A stretch of 64,000 bases of DNA from Streptomyces hayashii. Its GTDB lineage: Bacteria > Actinomycetota > Actinomycetes > Streptomycetales > Streptomycetaceae. The notes below the pieces were generated by a model, which saw only the letters and a program-made list of their open reading frames with translations, was not told the origin of the DNA and made no database searches. The position numbers and the translations under genes were made by a program. Where the stretch lies: assembly GCF_024539815.1 (NCBI RefSeq), contig NZ_JAHHIU010000085.1:39662-103661 (forward strand). The letters run 5' to 3'. Of the stretch, positions 25,337 to 34,196 are shown in pieces (within the stretch, counting starts at the first letter, position 1; each line of letters opens with the position of its first letter).

Positions 25337-26728
25337 ATGAAGAACCGTAGCGACCGGCGCCCCCGTGTGCTCTATCTGGCGTTCTACTTTCCGCCGTCGC
25401 GGGCGAGTGGCGTCTACCGCGCCCGGGCCACGGCCAACCACCTGGTGGAGAAGGGCTGGGACGTCACGGTCTGCGCGGCTCCGCTCGACTTCCTCTACGA
25501 CGTGATCGGCTCCGTCGACGAGGAGCTGTCGAAGACCGTCGACCCCAGCATCCGCGTCGAGCGTCCGTCGCTGAACCACTACACGTGGCAGCACGACCTG
25601 CGGGAGTTCAGCTGGCTGCGCCGCAGCTTCCCGCTGATGGCCAAGCGCGTCTACCAGTTCAGCCAGACGAAGCTCTTCCCCGAGCGCTACTCCTCCTGGG
25701 CGTGGGCGTCCGTCGTGCGCGCGCTGAAGCTGCACACCAAGAAGCGGTTCGACGTGGTCGTCGCGACCGGCAACCCCTTCGCCTCGTTCGGCGCGGCCTG
25801 GATGTTCAACAAGCTCACGGGCGTCCCGTACGTCATGGACTACCGGGACTCCTGGACGCTGGAGATCTTCCACGACGAGCCGGCCTTCCCCGAGGGTCAC
25901 ATCGCGTGGGGGTGGGAGAAGCGGATGCTGACGAACGCCTCCGCCTCCGTCTTCGTCAACGAGGCGCTGCGCGGCTGGCACGCCGAGCGCTACCCGGAGG
26001 TGGCCGACCGCATGATGGTCGTGCCCAACGGCTGGGACCCGGACGTCCTTCCGCCGGCCGAGAGCGGCGACGCCGACGAGGCCGCGGGGGAGCCGGCCGT
26101 GAGCGAGGCCGGCCAGGACCAGCCGCGCCCGCTGAAGTTCGCCTACCTCGGCACCCTCACGGCGAAGCAGCCGTTGGACGAGATGGCCGAGGCGTTCAAG
26201 ATCGCCAGGCGGCATCCCGATCTGGCCGACGCCGAGCTCCAGCTCCACGGTCACCTCGGCTTCTTCAAGAACAGCCCCGGAGCGCTCAAGGCGCGTCTCG
26301 GCCTCAACGAGGACGGCGACCACCTGGAGGGCGTGGAGGACAACGGTCTGCGCTACCTCGGCCCGGTCTCCAAGACCGAGGTCGGCCGGGTCTACGAGGA
26401 CGCGGACGTCCTGGTCTTCCTGGCGGGCGGCGGCCGGTACGTCACCTCGGGCAAGATCTTCGAGTACATGGCGTCCGGTCACCCGATCGTCTCGGTGCAC
26501 CAGCCGGGTATCGCCGCGCAGGATGTGCTCGACGGCTACCCGCTGTGGTTCAACGCCAACAGCCTGGACGTGGACGCGCTGGCCGCGTCGATGGTGGCGG
26601 CGGGCAAGGCGGCCCGTGATCTGACGCCGGACCAGCGTGCCGTGGCTCAGGAGCACGCGCAGACGTACACCCGTGAGGCCACGCTGATCCCGTTCGAGGA
26701 GCGGCTGCGGGAGATCGTCGGCTCGTGA
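25337..26728 (+). CDS. Family 4-type glycosyltransferase
   Basis: 463 residues from ATG 25337. It begins RVLYLAFYFPPSRASGVYRARATANHL, typical of GT4 proteins that transfer to lipid-linked or surface sugars, then YVMDYRDSWTLEIFHDEP and VVPNGWDPDVLPPAE. The C-domain includes FAYLGTLTAKQPLDEM, GPVSKTEVGRVYEDADVLVFLAGGG and SGKIFEYMASGHPIVSVHQPG (nucleotide-sugar binding EYMASG). An acidic linker near residues 235-260 (ESGDADEAAGEPAVSEAGQD) separates the domains. It follows the accessory-domain gene by 17 bp and is the last gene of the plus-strand run before a strong terminator. Confidence 0.8.
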   Translation: MKNRSDRRPRVLYLAFYFPPSRASGVYRARATANHLVEKGWDVTVCAAPLDFLYDVIGSVDEELSKTVDPSIRVERPSLNHYTWQHDLREFSWLRRSFPLMAKRVYQFSQTKLFPERYSSWAWASVVRALKLHTKKRFDVVVATGNPFASFGAAWMFNKLTGVPYVMDYRDSWTLEIFHDEPAFPEGHIAWGWEKRMLTNASASVFVNEALRGWHAERYPEVADRMMVVPNGWDPDVLPPAESGDADEAAGEPAVSEAGQDQPRPLKFAYLGTLTAKQPLDEMAEAFKIARRHPDLADAELQLHGHLGFFKNSPGALKARLGLNEDGDHLEGVEDNGLRYLGPVSKTEVGRVYEDADVLVFLAGGGRYVTSGKIFEYMASGHPIVSVHQPGIAAQDVLDGYPLWFNANSLDVDALAASMVAAGKAARDLTPDQRAVAQEHAQTYTREATLIPFEERLREIVGS

Positions 26729-26748
26729 CGCGACGCACGACATGAGGT

Positions 26749-26781
26749 GGCGCCCGGCCGGGAGGGTTCCGGCCGGGCGCC
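26749..26781. terminator. Bidirectional terminator between convergent genes
   Basis: Perfect 13-bp stem GGCGCCCGGCCGG / CCGGCCGGGCGCC with a 7-nt loop, placed between the plus-strand GT (ends 26728) and the minus-strand trypsin-fold gene (ends 26798). Confidence 0.8.
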
Positions 26782-26797
26782 GCTCGTTCGTACGGGC

Positions 26798-28390
26798 TCA
26801 GCTGATGAGGCTGTAGATGTTCCAGCCGCCGCCGATCTTCACCCGGTTCTGGAAGGGCGCAGAGGCGTTGCCGGTGCCCTTGTACAGCCAGAGGTAGCCG
26901 GCGCTGTCCCGGGCGTAGAAGTCCGCCTTGCCGTCGCCGTCGGTGTCGCCGGAGGCGGCGTACGCGGTGTAGTTCCAGCCGCTGCTGCCGACCTGGGCGC
27001 GGGTCTGCCAGGGAGTGAGGCCCTTGCCCGTGCCCTTGTAGATCCACAGCCGGCCGGCCGTGTCACGGGCGAGCAGGTCGGGCTTGCCGTCGCCCGTGTA
27101 GTCGCCGCTGCCGAAGATGGTGTAGCCGGCCCAGCCGGTGCCGCTCTTCCACCTGCCGCTGATGCCCTGGCCGCCGGTGCCCGGCCGGAAGGCGTAGATC
27201 CACTGCACGCCGTCGCCGTCGACCGCGACGATGTCGGGGATGTCGTCGCCGTTGACGTCGCCGGGCATGGTGATCGACCGCATGCTGTTCCAGCCGTGGC
27301 CGATCTTCGACTCGTAGCGGTCGTGGATCCAGTTCCCCCAGCCCTCGTAGGCGTAGACGTCGTAGCTCTGGTAGAGGTCGCCCGAGGCGGTCCGGTAGAC
27401 GTAGTCCTGGAATCCGTCCCTGTCCACGTCGACCTGCCGGTAGCGGCTGTAGGGCTCGCTGAGGGTGGGCCACTGGCGTCGAGGCTTCAGACCGTTGCCG
27501 GTGCTGTCGTACTCGTACCGCTGGCCGGCCGGTGTCATCGCGAACAGGTCGGCCAGGCCGTCACCGCTCAGGTCGGTGTCGTAGATCCGGGGGTTCATCT
27601 GCCCGATGAGGGCGCTCACCCTGGTGAACACGGCACGGCTGCCCTCGGCGGTGCAACTGGAGCCGGTCGGGCGTGAGTAGACGCCGACGAGCCGGCCGTT
27701 GACGACCAGCGGACCCCCCTCGTCGCCGGTGCACGGCGTCCCGCCGCCCGTCTCCTGGTCGGGGGGCGGGGGAGTGGTGCAGAACATCCGTCCCGGCGTC
27801 CACGCCGCCCCGGCGGCCTCGGCGCACTCGCTCTCGGGCCGGATCTGCAAAGTCGCCTTGCGCAGGTTGGAGTTCGGCGTTTTGGAGTCGCCGCTCGTAC
27901 TGCCCCAGCCTTCGAAGGCGCCGACCATCCCGGGGATGTCCGCGCTGGGGTCCCAGGAGGCGGCCGGCTGCACGAATCTGGCGGTGTGCAGCGGGTCGCG
28001 CGTGGTGAGGACCGCGATGTCGTCGCGCCCGGTCGCGGCGTCGTAGCCCGGCGCCGTCCAAGTGCGTTTCACCGCAGAGGCGTTGGTCTCCGCCCCTTCG
28101 GGGTCCATCTCCGTCTCCGCCAGGAGGCTGGTGGTGTCGGCGGCCAGCAGCACGCTCTTGGCTCCCGTCACGCAGCCCGCGGATGTCACCACCTTGTGCG
28201 CTCCCACGGCCGCGCCGCCGCAGATGCGTACGGTGCCGTCGGGCTGGGTGGCGTGGATCTGCACCATCCACTCGGGCGTGGTGGCCGTGCCGCCGCCCAC
28301 GACGGCATGCGCGGGCGCCGTGGCGAGCATTCCGCCCACAAGGGCCGCAACGACCGCCGCCGTCGGCAGGGTTCTGCCGAGAACTGACAT
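26798..28390 (-). CDS. Secreted trypsin-fold pseudoprotease with VCBS/FG-GAP repeats
   Basis: 530 residues. A signal peptide (TAAVVAALVGGMLATAPAHA) leads directly into VVGGGTATTPEW, a trypsin-type activation start. The fold follows S1 peptidases, but the His motif, normally TAAHC, reads TSAGC with Gly at residue 72. The Ser motif, normally GDSGGP, reads GDEGGP with Glu at 224. Only the Asp motif DIAVL (Asp124) is kept. It should therefore not cleave peptides. From ~residue 270 come VCBS/FG-GAP-like repeats with calcium-type loops (DLSGDGLADLFA, DVNGDDIPDIVA, DYTGDGKPDLLA, DTDGDGKADFYA) that likely form a beta-propeller. It probably acts as an extracellular binding protein, perhaps at the glycan-bearing wall, given the flanking GT genes. 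Confidence 0.85.
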   Translation of the reverse strand: MSVLGRTLPTAAVVAALVGGMLATAPAHAVVGGGTATTPEWMVQIHATQPDGTVRICGGAAVGAHKVVTSAGCVTGAKSVLLAADTTSLLAETEMDPEGAETNASAVKRTWTAPGYDAATGRDDIAVLTTRDPLHTARFVQPAASWDPSADIPGMVGAFEGWGSTSGDSKTPNSNLRKATLQIRPESECAEAAGAAWTPGRMFCTTPPPPDQETGGGTPCTGDEGGPLVVNGRLVGVYSRPTGSSCTAEGSRAVFTRVSALIGQMNPRIYDTDLSGDGLADLFAMTPAGQRYEYDSTGNGLKPRRQWPTLSEPYSRYRQVDVDRDGFQDYVYRTASGDLYQSYDVYAYEGWGNWIHDRYESKIGHGWNSMRSITMPGDVNGDDIPDIVAVDGDGVQWIYAFRPGTGGQGISGRWKSGTGWAGYTIFGSGDYTGDGKPDLLARDTAGRLWIYKGTGKGLTPWQTRAQVGSSGWNYTAYAASGDTDGDGKADFYARDSAGYLWLYKGTGNASAPFQNRVKIGGGWNIYSLIS

Positions 28391-28455
28391 GAGATTCCCC
28401 CCTGTTGGTGAACCGTCGTCTCATGTGTTCGACCAGCGGGGGCGGAAAAGGTTGT

Positions 28456-28490
28456 GGGCGGTACCACCGTGGGAACCGGTGGTACCGCCC
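28456..28490 (-). terminator. Terminator of the fused glycosyltransferase gene
   Basis: Perfect 14-bp stem GGGCGGTACCACCG / CGGTGGTACCGCCC with a 7-nt loop. It lies 20 bases beyond the stop of the leftward GT gene and ahead of the pseudoprotease promoter. Confidence 0.75.
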
Positions 28491-28509
28491 GACAGGCCGG
28501 CGGATCAGG

Positions 28510-30720
28510 TCACTCGGTGTCGTAGACCTTGCGGTCCAGGCTCGTGGTGACCTTCAGGTGCGGGTGGGACTTGGCCCACTTCCAGCCCGTCACCGTGGAG
28601 TTGATGTCGCTGACGAACACGTGGTCCACCCGGTCCAGGCTGAGCTCGGGCAGGACGCGCCGCTTGGCGATCCGGGCCAGGAGCTGCGGCCTGACCTCCT
28701 TGTAGGTGCGGTTGAACACCTTCTTGTGCCAGGCGTTGGCGACCTTGGTGTGGGCCCGCTGCACGGTGGCGACGGCCAGCTCCGGGCCGAGCGCGTCGCG
28801 GTTCTTCGCGGCGATCTTCTGGGCCCGGCGCAGCACCGCACGGGGCGCGCGGTAGACGAGGAAGCGCTCGGCCCGCGGGATGCGCAGCTTCTTCTCGGCG
28901 TCCTCGATGCTCAGCACCGGCACGCCCGGCCCGAGGCCCATCCGCGCCCACTGCCGCGTCGACTGCGCGGTGACGAGGGTGACCTCGACGCCCCGGTCCA
29001 CGAGGTCGTTGGCGAAGTTGGCGATGCGACGCGGCTTTCCGGGGGTCAGCGCGAGCACGACAGCGCGTCCGACGGGCTCGCCGGCGGCGTCCTTCTTCCC
29101 CGCGGCGGCCTTCGTCTTCGCTTCCTGCGCCTCGCCGGCGACGGGGGGCTCGGGGATGGGGGCGAGGGCGCCGTTGTAGACGTCGAGGAGCTGCTCGGCG
29201 ACGGCCTCACGGCCGTAACGGCCCTCCAGGATCTTCCGAGCGCCCTGCAGGTCGAGCTCATGGGCCCGGTCGCGAAGTCGCCGGTACGCGTCCACGATGA
29301 CCGCGGGGTCGTCGCTGACGTCCATGAGCGCGCCCACCATCGGCTCGATGCCGGCCATGGTCTCGTCGGGGCCGCCGCTGCGGGTGGTGAGTACGGGCAG
29401 GCCGGTGGCGATCGCCTCGACGATCGTCATCCCGAAGGTCTCCCGCTTGCTGGCGTGCACCAGAAGGTCGTACTCGTGCATCAGCGTGCCGACGGCTTCG
29501 GGAGCGACCGGCGGAAGGATCCGGAACCGGTCGCCCAGCCCCAGTTCCGCGCCCCGCGCGCGCAGTTCGTCGTCGAGGGAGCCGTGGCCGACCATGGTCA
29601 GCGTCGCCTCGGGCTCCTTCGCGGCGACCCGCCCGAAGGCCTCCAGCAGCTCCGTGACGCCCTTCTGCTTGACCAGGCGCCCCACGTACAGCCACCGGAG
29701 CATCTCGGGCGAGCGTTCGGGACCCGGAACAAAGCGATCGAACGCGATCACATTCGGTATGACGCCGATCTTGGCCGCGTACTTCGGGAACCGCTCGACG
29801 ATCTGGTCACGCAGCACGGACCCGACGCAGATGACCGCGTCCGCGCGCTTCAGCATCTCGCCGTAGAGCCGTTCTCCCTGCTCCTGCGCGAACACCTGGT
29901 CCAGGAAGGTGGCGTGTTCCGTCACGACGACCCGCGCGTCCGGGCGGGCGAGCCTGAGGGCCAGCACACCGCCGTAGATGCCCGCGTGGGCGTGGACGAG
30001 GGGCGCCTCGATGCGGCCGGTGGGCAGGGCGCTGCGCACCGCCTCCACCTGAGCCTCGACCCAAGGGGCGTAGTTCTTGCGGCGGATGAGCGGCACGGGG
30101 ACGCGGACGAGGGTGCCCTCCGGCGTGTCCAGGACATGGCCGAAGGCGGAGCGCTCCCGGAGGCGTTCGACGGTCGCGGGAATCGCGTCGCCCAGCGCGC
30201 CGGGCGCCTTGCCGGACCAGTCCTCGGTGTGGAACACGGTGACGCCGTCGTACTGGTCGCCGACGGCGGCGGTGGCTGCCTGGACGAAGGACCCGGCGTA
30301 GGGGTTGTTCGGGGACGGGTACCAGGGCGTGAGAACGGCCAGGTCGGCGGGCTCGATCTCCCGCCCGGCGCCGTGCGGCTCCAGAAGCAGTTCGAGCTCG
30401 GGCCGTCGACGGCGGGCGATCCAGGCGATCGGCAGCGCCTGCGCGTCACCGGCGATGACGGTGTCCGCCTGGGCGAACGGCCCGGACTTCGCGCCCGCGA
30501 GCTTCTTGGCCGCCGCCCAGCCGCCGTCCTTGCCGGGGGCGACGCGGACGACGTCCACACCGTCCAGCCGGCCGAGCTCGGCCAGGGCGTCCTTCCACTC
30601 GGCATCGTCCAACACCACCAAGGAAACCTTGGTTCCCGAGGCGGCGAGTTCCTTCACCTGCTCGCGCGCCGCTCGCACTCGGTACGTACCCAGTGCGAGA
30701 TAGAGCACGTGGCTGTTCAT
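28510..30720 (-). CDS. Three-part glycosyltransferase: accessory domain + GT4 + accessory domain
   Basis: 736 residues. Residues 1-~120 (VLYLALGTYRVRAAREQVKELAASGTKVSLVV) form a Rossmann-like accessory domain. From ~124 a complete GT4 enzyme follows (AVLTPWYPSPNNPYAGSFV; HAHAGIYGGVLALRL; LYVGRLVKQKGVTELLEAF; HASKRETFGMTIVEAIATGLPVLTTRSGG), closely related to the GT4 at 23532. After a charged Ala/Lys linker, residues ~555-736 repeat the accessory domain (VVLALTPGKPRRIANF; RAERFLVYRAPRAVLRRA) found as a separate protein at 24747. The fusion strongly suggests that the GT4 and the stand-alone protein work together. Transcribed on the opposite strand to its relatives. Acceptor and sugar unknown. 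Confidence 0.8.
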   Translation of the reverse strand: MNSHVLYLALGTYRVRAAREQVKELAASGTKVSLVVLDDAEWKDALAELGRLDGVDVVRVAPGKDGGWAAAKKLAGAKSGPFAQADTVIAGDAQALPIAWIARRRRPELELLLEPHGAGREIEPADLAVLTPWYPSPNNPYAGSFVQAATAAVGDQYDGVTVFHTEDWSGKAPGALGDAIPATVERLRERSAFGHVLDTPEGTLVRVPVPLIRRKNYAPWVEAQVEAVRSALPTGRIEAPLVHAHAGIYGGVLALRLARPDARVVVTEHATFLDQVFAQEQGERLYGEMLKRADAVICVGSVLRDQIVERFPKYAAKIGVIPNVIAFDRFVPGPERSPEMLRWLYVGRLVKQKGVTELLEAFGRVAAKEPEATLTMVGHGSLDDELRARGAELGLGDRFRILPPVAPEAVGTLMHEYDLLVHASKRETFGMTIVEAIATGLPVLTTRSGGPDETMAGIEPMVGALMDVSDDPAVIVDAYRRLRDRAHELDLQGARKILEGRYGREAVAEQLLDVYNGALAPIPEPPVAGEAQEAKTKAAAGKKDAAGEPVGRAVVLALTPGKPRRIANFANDLVDRGVEVTLVTAQSTRQWARMGLGPGVPVLSIEDAEKKLRIPRAERFLVYRAPRAVLRRAQKIAAKNRDALGPELAVATVQRAHTKVANAWHKKVFNRTYKEVRPQLLARIAKRRVLPELSLDRVDHVFVSDINSTVTGWKWAKSHPHLKVTTSLDRKVYDTE

Positions 30721-30844
30721 CCGGATCCCTTTCGCCCTTTCAACTGCGCGCCGCGTGTCCGATACGGGTCCAGTTGGGTAATGCGACGCGGCAGCGCAAC
30801 CCTACCCGCGGCGACCTCGCATCCCTGCACGCAGCCGGGCGTCG

Positions 30845-31447
30845 TCAGCCCTCGCGTTCCGTGAGGACGCCGTCCTTCTCCTCGTGGAGCGCGCCGGTCT
30901 GCGGACACTTCCAGAGCCCGGCCACGCCGTCCTCTTCGACCAACCGGACGCCGGAGCGGCCCACCCAGCCGATCTGACGGGCCGGGACGCCCACCACCAG
31001 GGCGAAGTCCGGCACGTCCTTGGTCACCACGGCGCCCGCGGCGACCATAGCCCAGCGGCCGATCGTGATCGGCGCGACGCACACCGCACGGGCGCCGATC
31101 GAGGCGCCGTCGGAGATCTTCACTCCGACCGCCTCCCAGTCGCCGCCGCGCTTCTGGTTGCCGTCCGGGTCCACCGAACGCGGGTTGTGGTCGTTGGTGA
31201 GGACCACGGCGGGGCCGATGAAGACACCGTCGCCGAGTTCGGCGGGCTCGTAGACGAGCGCGTAGTTCTGCAGCTTGCAGTTGTCACCCATACGCACGCC
31301 CGAGCCGACGTAGGCGCCGCGGCCGACGACACAGCCCTCTCCGAGGCGCGCGCCCTCACGGATCTGCGCGAGGTCCCAGACGCTGCTCCCGGCGCCGATC
31401 TCGGCACTGTCGTCGACCTGGGCGCTGGGCTGGACCCTGTAGTTCAC
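30845..31447 (-). CDS. Hexapeptide-repeat N-acetyltransferase (WbpD/WlbB-like)
   Basis: 200 residues. GTG 31447 is chosen (NYRVQPSAQVDDSAEIG); the frame stays open upstream only through low-complexity repeat DNA. The left-handed beta-helix pattern is clear: AEIGAGSSVWDLAQIREGARLGEGCVVGRGAYVGSGVRMGDNCKLQ, LTNDHNPR with a catalytic-type His, and GASIGARAVCVAPITIGRWAMVAAGAVVTKDVPDFALVVGVPARQIGWV. The WDLAQI and NDHNPR motifs are those of acyltransferases acetylating 3-amino groups of UDP-sugar uronic acids. A C-terminal ~30-residue extension contains LWKCPQTG. It would complete the five-enzyme UDP-diNAcManA set whose other members lie at 16.8-23.4 kb. Confidence 0.82.
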   Translation of the reverse strand: MNYRVQPSAQVDDSAEIGAGSSVWDLAQIREGARLGEGCVVGRGAYVGSGVRMGDNCKLQNYALVYEPAELGDGVFIGPAVVLTNDHNPRSVDPDGNQKRGGDWEAVGVKISDGASIGARAVCVAPITIGRWAMVAAGAVVTKDVPDFALVVGVPARQIGWVGRSGVRLVEEDGVAGLWKCPQTGALHEEKDGVLTEREG

Positions 31448-31561
31448 TTCTCCGCCTTTCGGATGCCTGGCCTGTGCGGTGAGCATACGGCCACGGTTCA
31501 CCCGCCCCGGGAGGGCGCCGGCCGGCCACGAGGGAGTGGGAGAGGTGCGATCCGGCGGGTG

Positions 31562-31632
31562 GTGCGCCGCGTTGTGCTGTGCTGCGCTGCGTCGTGCTGC
31601 GTTGTACTGCGTCGTCCTGCGCTGTGCCGCGG
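31562..31632. repeat. Imperfect TGCG-rich simple repeat
   Basis: Alternating GTGC/TGCG/TCGTGCTGCGT units fill about 70 bases, all pyrimidine-purine alternations. It lies in the region upstream of both the acetyltransferase (minus) and rplU (plus). Confidence 0.6.
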
Positions 31633-31808
31633 CTGTACGGCTCGACGGGGACCTGAGGGTGCTCGTGGACCGGTCGGGCTCGGCGATCGTCACGGAAGCG
31701 TCATAGTGGGGTGGACCGACCGGCGGCCTCCCTCGACGGCGGTGCGCGGTCCGAGCAGTGCCGACGAGCCGCGGAGGCGATCGTCGGACAGCGGCCCCGA
31801 GGCCCGGT

Positions 31809-31837
31809 TTGACCCCTCAAGCCGGGCCCCGTAGCCT
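31809..31837 (+). promoter_or_regulatory. Likely rplU promoter
   Basis: TTGACC at 31809-31814 and TAGCCT at 31832-31837 with a 17-bp spacer form a good vegetative (HrdB-type) promoter. Transcription would start near 31844, leaving a ~150-nt leader before rplU. The leader contains a 12-bp palindrome GGTACCGGTACC at 31893-31904. The rest of the 31448-31990 gap holds no gene I can support. Confidence 0.6.
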
Positions 31838-31990
31838 TGTCCCTCGGCGTGTCGGTTGACGTGCCACATCTCCGTAAACCCTCTTCCTCCCGGGTACCGG
31901 TACCTAGGTGGCCGGGAGAGGCCGTCCGTGTTCGTTCCCGGGTGGCTGGACTGCGGGGATGCCGTCCCAGAGCGAGAGAGTGAGATCCGC

Positions 31991-32311
31991 GTGTACGCCA
32001 TCGTGCGCAGCGGTGGTCGCCAGCACAAGGTTGCTGTCGGCGACATCGTTGAGGTTGACAAGATTTCCACTGCCAAGGTTGGCGACACGGTCGAGCTCTC
32101 GACCCTGCTCGTTGTCGACGGTGACGCTGTGACCAGCGACCCGTGGGTTCTGGCCGGCATCAAGGTCCAGGCCGAGGTCGTGGACCACCACAAGGGTGTG
32201 AAGATCGACATCCTTCGCTACAAGAACAAGACCGGCTACCGCCGTCGTCAGGGCCACCGCCAGCAGTACACGGCGATCAAGGTCACTGAGATCCCCGCGG
32301 CTGCGAAGTAA
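31991..32311 (+). CDS. rplU: 50S ribosomal protein L21
   Basis: 106 residues from GTG 31991 ([25 protein letters not shown]). The family signature [17 protein letters not shown] is present near the C-terminus. L21 binds 23S rRNA in the large subunit. It is followed by rpmA after 14 bases, the near-universal rplU-rpmA order, and by obgE. The long leader with a palindrome may host ribosomal-protein feedback control. Confidence 0.98.
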   Translation: MYAIVRSGGRQHKVAVGDIVEVDKISTAKVGDTVELSTLLVVDGDAVTSDPWVLAGIKVQAEVVDHHKGVKIDILRYKNKTGYRRRQGHRQQYTAIKVTEIPAAAK

Positions 32312-32325
32312 GGGACTGAGGAGAC

Positions 32326-32580
32326 ATGGCACACAAGAAGGGCGCATCGTCCACCCGGAACGGTCGCGACTCCAACGCCCAGCGGCTCGGCGTGAAGCGC
32401 TTCGGCGGTCAGGTCGTCAACGCGGGTGAGATCCTGGTCCGCCAGCGCGGCACGCACTTCCACCCCGGCGCGGGCGTCGGCCGTGGCGGCGACGACACGC
32501 TGTTCGCGCTGAACGCCGGCGCGGTGGAGTTCGGCACCCACCGTGGCCGCAAGGTCGTGAACATCGTTCCGGTCGCCTGA
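32326..32580 (+). CDS. rpmA: 50S ribosomal protein L27
   Basis: 84 residues from ATG 32326 with GAGGAG just upstream. [29 protein letters not shown] and the [22 protein letters not shown] region are typical of L27. The N-terminus reaches the peptidyl transferase centre. It lacks the cleaved N-terminal extension seen in Firmicutes. Co-transcribed with rplU. Confidence 0.98.
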   Translation: MAHKKGASSTRNGRDSNAQRLGVKRFGGQVVNAGEILVRQRGTHFHPGAGVGRGGDDTLFALNAGAVEFGTHRGRKVVNIVPVA

Positions 32581-32595
32581 TCGGAAGCTTTCGCG

Positions 32596-32635
32596 AGGCG
32601 GACCTCACTTCCCGTGCGGGAAGGCGGGTCCGCCT
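32596..32635 (+). terminator. rpmA terminator
   Basis: Outer stem AGGCGGACC / GGTCCGCCT encloses an inner hairpin CTTCCCG-TG-CGGGAAG; TTTCGCGTGTTA follows. It separates the ribosomal genes from obgE, which therefore needs its own promoter in 32636-32700 or read-through. Confidence 0.7.
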
Positions 32636-32700
32636 TTCGCGTGTTACGCAGTAGACAGATACGTACGTTTCGTTTTGTAGCAAGTGCTGGAGGCACCCAG

Positions 32701-34137
32701 ATGACCACCTTCGTGGACCGCGTCGAACTGCATGTCGCCGCGGGTAACGGGGGTCACGGCTGTGCCTCCGTCCACCGTGAGAAGTTCAAGCCGCTCGGCG
32801 GCCCCGACGGGGGCAACGGCGGCCGTGGCGGCGATGTGATCCTGGTCGTCGACCAGTCGGTCACGACGCTCCTCGACTACCACCACAAGCCCCACCGCAG
32901 CGCCACCAACGGCAAGCCCGGCGAGGGCGGCAACCGCTCCGGCAAGGACGGCCAGGACCTGATCCTGCCCGTCCCGGACGGCACCGTGATCCAGGACAAG
33001 GCCGGCAACGTCCTGGCGGACCTCGTCGGCCACGGCACCTCGTTCGTCGCCGCCCAGGGCGGCCGCGGCGGCCTCGGCAACGCGGCGCTGGCCTCGGCCC
33101 GCCGCAAGGCGCCCGGCTTCGCGCTGCTCGGCGAGCCCGGCGACTTCCAGGACATCGTCCTGGAGCTGAAGACGGTCGCGGACGTGGCCCTCGTCGGCTA
33201 CCCGAGCGCGGGCAAGTCCTCGCTGATCTCCGTCCTGTCCGCCGCCAAGCCGAAGATCGCGGACTACCCGTTCACGACCCTCGTCCCGAACCTGGGCGTG
33301 GTCACGGCCGGCTCCACGGTCTACACCATCGCCGACGTGCCGGGCCTGATCCCGGGCGCCAGCCAGGGCAAGGGGCTGGGCCTGGAGTTCCTGCGTCACG
33401 TCGAGCGCTGCAGCGTCCTCGTGCACGTCCTGGACACCGCGACCCTGGAGTCCGAGCGCGACCCGCTCTCCGACCTCGACATCATCGAGGAGGAGCTCAA
33501 GCAGTACGGCGGTCTCGGCAACCGGCCGCGGCTCGTGGTGCTCAACAAGATCGACGTGCCGGACGGCAAGGACCTCGCCGAGATGGTCCGCCCGGACCTG
33601 GAGGCGCGCGGCTACCGCGTCTTCGAGGTGTCCGCGGTGGCCCACATCGGTCTGAAGGAGCTGTCCTTCGCCATCGCCGAGATGGTGGCCGCGGCCCGTG
33701 CGGCCAAGCCGAAGGAGGAGGCGACCCGGGTCGTCATCCGACCGAAGGCGGTCGACGACACCGGCTTCACCGTCTCGCTGGAGGAGGACGGCCTGTTCCG
33801 CGTCCGGGGCGAGAAGCCCGAACGCTGGGTGCGGCAGACCGACTTCAACAACGACGAGGCCGTCGGCTACCTCGCCGACCGGCTCAACCGCCTCGGGGTC
33901 GAGGACGCGTTGATGAAGGCGGGCGCCCGCGGCGGCGACGGCGTCGCCATCGGCCCCGAGGACAACGCGGTCGTCTTCGACTGGGAGCCGTCGGTCACCG
34001 CCGGCGCCGAGATGCTCGGCCGCCGGGGCGAGGACCACCGCTTCGAGGCCCCGCGCCCCGCGACCCAGCGCCGCCGGGACAAGCAGGCCGAACGCGACGA
34101 GGCGGCCCAGGAGTTCGAGGGCTTCGAGCCCTTCTGA
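32701..34137 (+). CDS. obgE: GTPase ObgE/CgtA
   Basis: 478 residues from ATG 32701. The N-terminal glycine-rich Obg fold ([44 protein letters not shown]) is followed from ~residue 160 by the G domain: GYPSAGKSS (G1), [11 protein letters not shown] (switch I), [10 protein letters not shown] (G3), LNKIDVPD (G4) and VSAVAH (G5). After it comes the C-terminal OCT domain ([24 protein letters not shown]) and an acidic/basic tail. Obg acts in 50S assembly and, in Streptomyces, influences growth and aerial mycelium formation. Position after rplU-rpmA is conserved. Confidence 0.97.
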   Translation: MTTFVDRVELHVAAGNGGHGCASVHREKFKPLGGPDGGNGGRGGDVILVVDQSVTTLLDYHHKPHRSATNGKPGEGGNRSGKDGQDLILPVPDGTVIQDKAGNVLADLVGHGTSFVAAQGGRGGLGNAALASARRKAPGFALLGEPGDFQDIVLELKTVADVALVGYPSAGKSSLISVLSAAKPKIADYPFTTLVPNLGVVTAGSTVYTIADVPGLIPGASQGKGLGLEFLRHVERCSVLVHVLDTATLESERDPLSDLDIIEEELKQYGGLGNRPRLVVLNKIDVPDGKDLAEMVRPDLEARGYRVFEVSAVAHIGLKELSFAIAEMVAAARAAKPKEEATRVVIRPKAVDDTGFTVSLEEDGLFRVRGEKPERWVRQTDFNNDEAVGYLADRLNRLGVEDALMKAGARGGDGVAIGPEDNAVVFDWEPSVTAGAEMLGRRGEDHRFEAPRPATQRRRDKQAERDEAAQEFEGFEPF

Positions 34138-34157
34138 CCCCGCCCCGCCCGAGCACC

Positions 34158-34196
34158 GTCGAGGCAGGTTCCCGTTCCCCGGGAGCCTGCCTCGAC
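34158..34196 (+). terminator. obgE terminator
   Basis: Perfect 11-bp stem GTCGAGGCAGG / CCTGCCTCGAC, extended by further pairing (TTCCCG / CGGGAG), starting 20 bases after the stop. Confidence 0.75.

Noticed and set aside
16822..26728. Antibiotic biosynthetic gene cluster
   Set aside because: Sugar-modifying genes are present but no PKS, NRPS, terpene or RiPP core enzyme; the set fits a surface polymer.
30845..31693. Longer version of the acetyltransferase with 82 extra N-terminal residues
   Set aside because: The extension is translated simple-repeat DNA (NAARRSAAQHNAAHH); family proteins start near the GTG at 31447.
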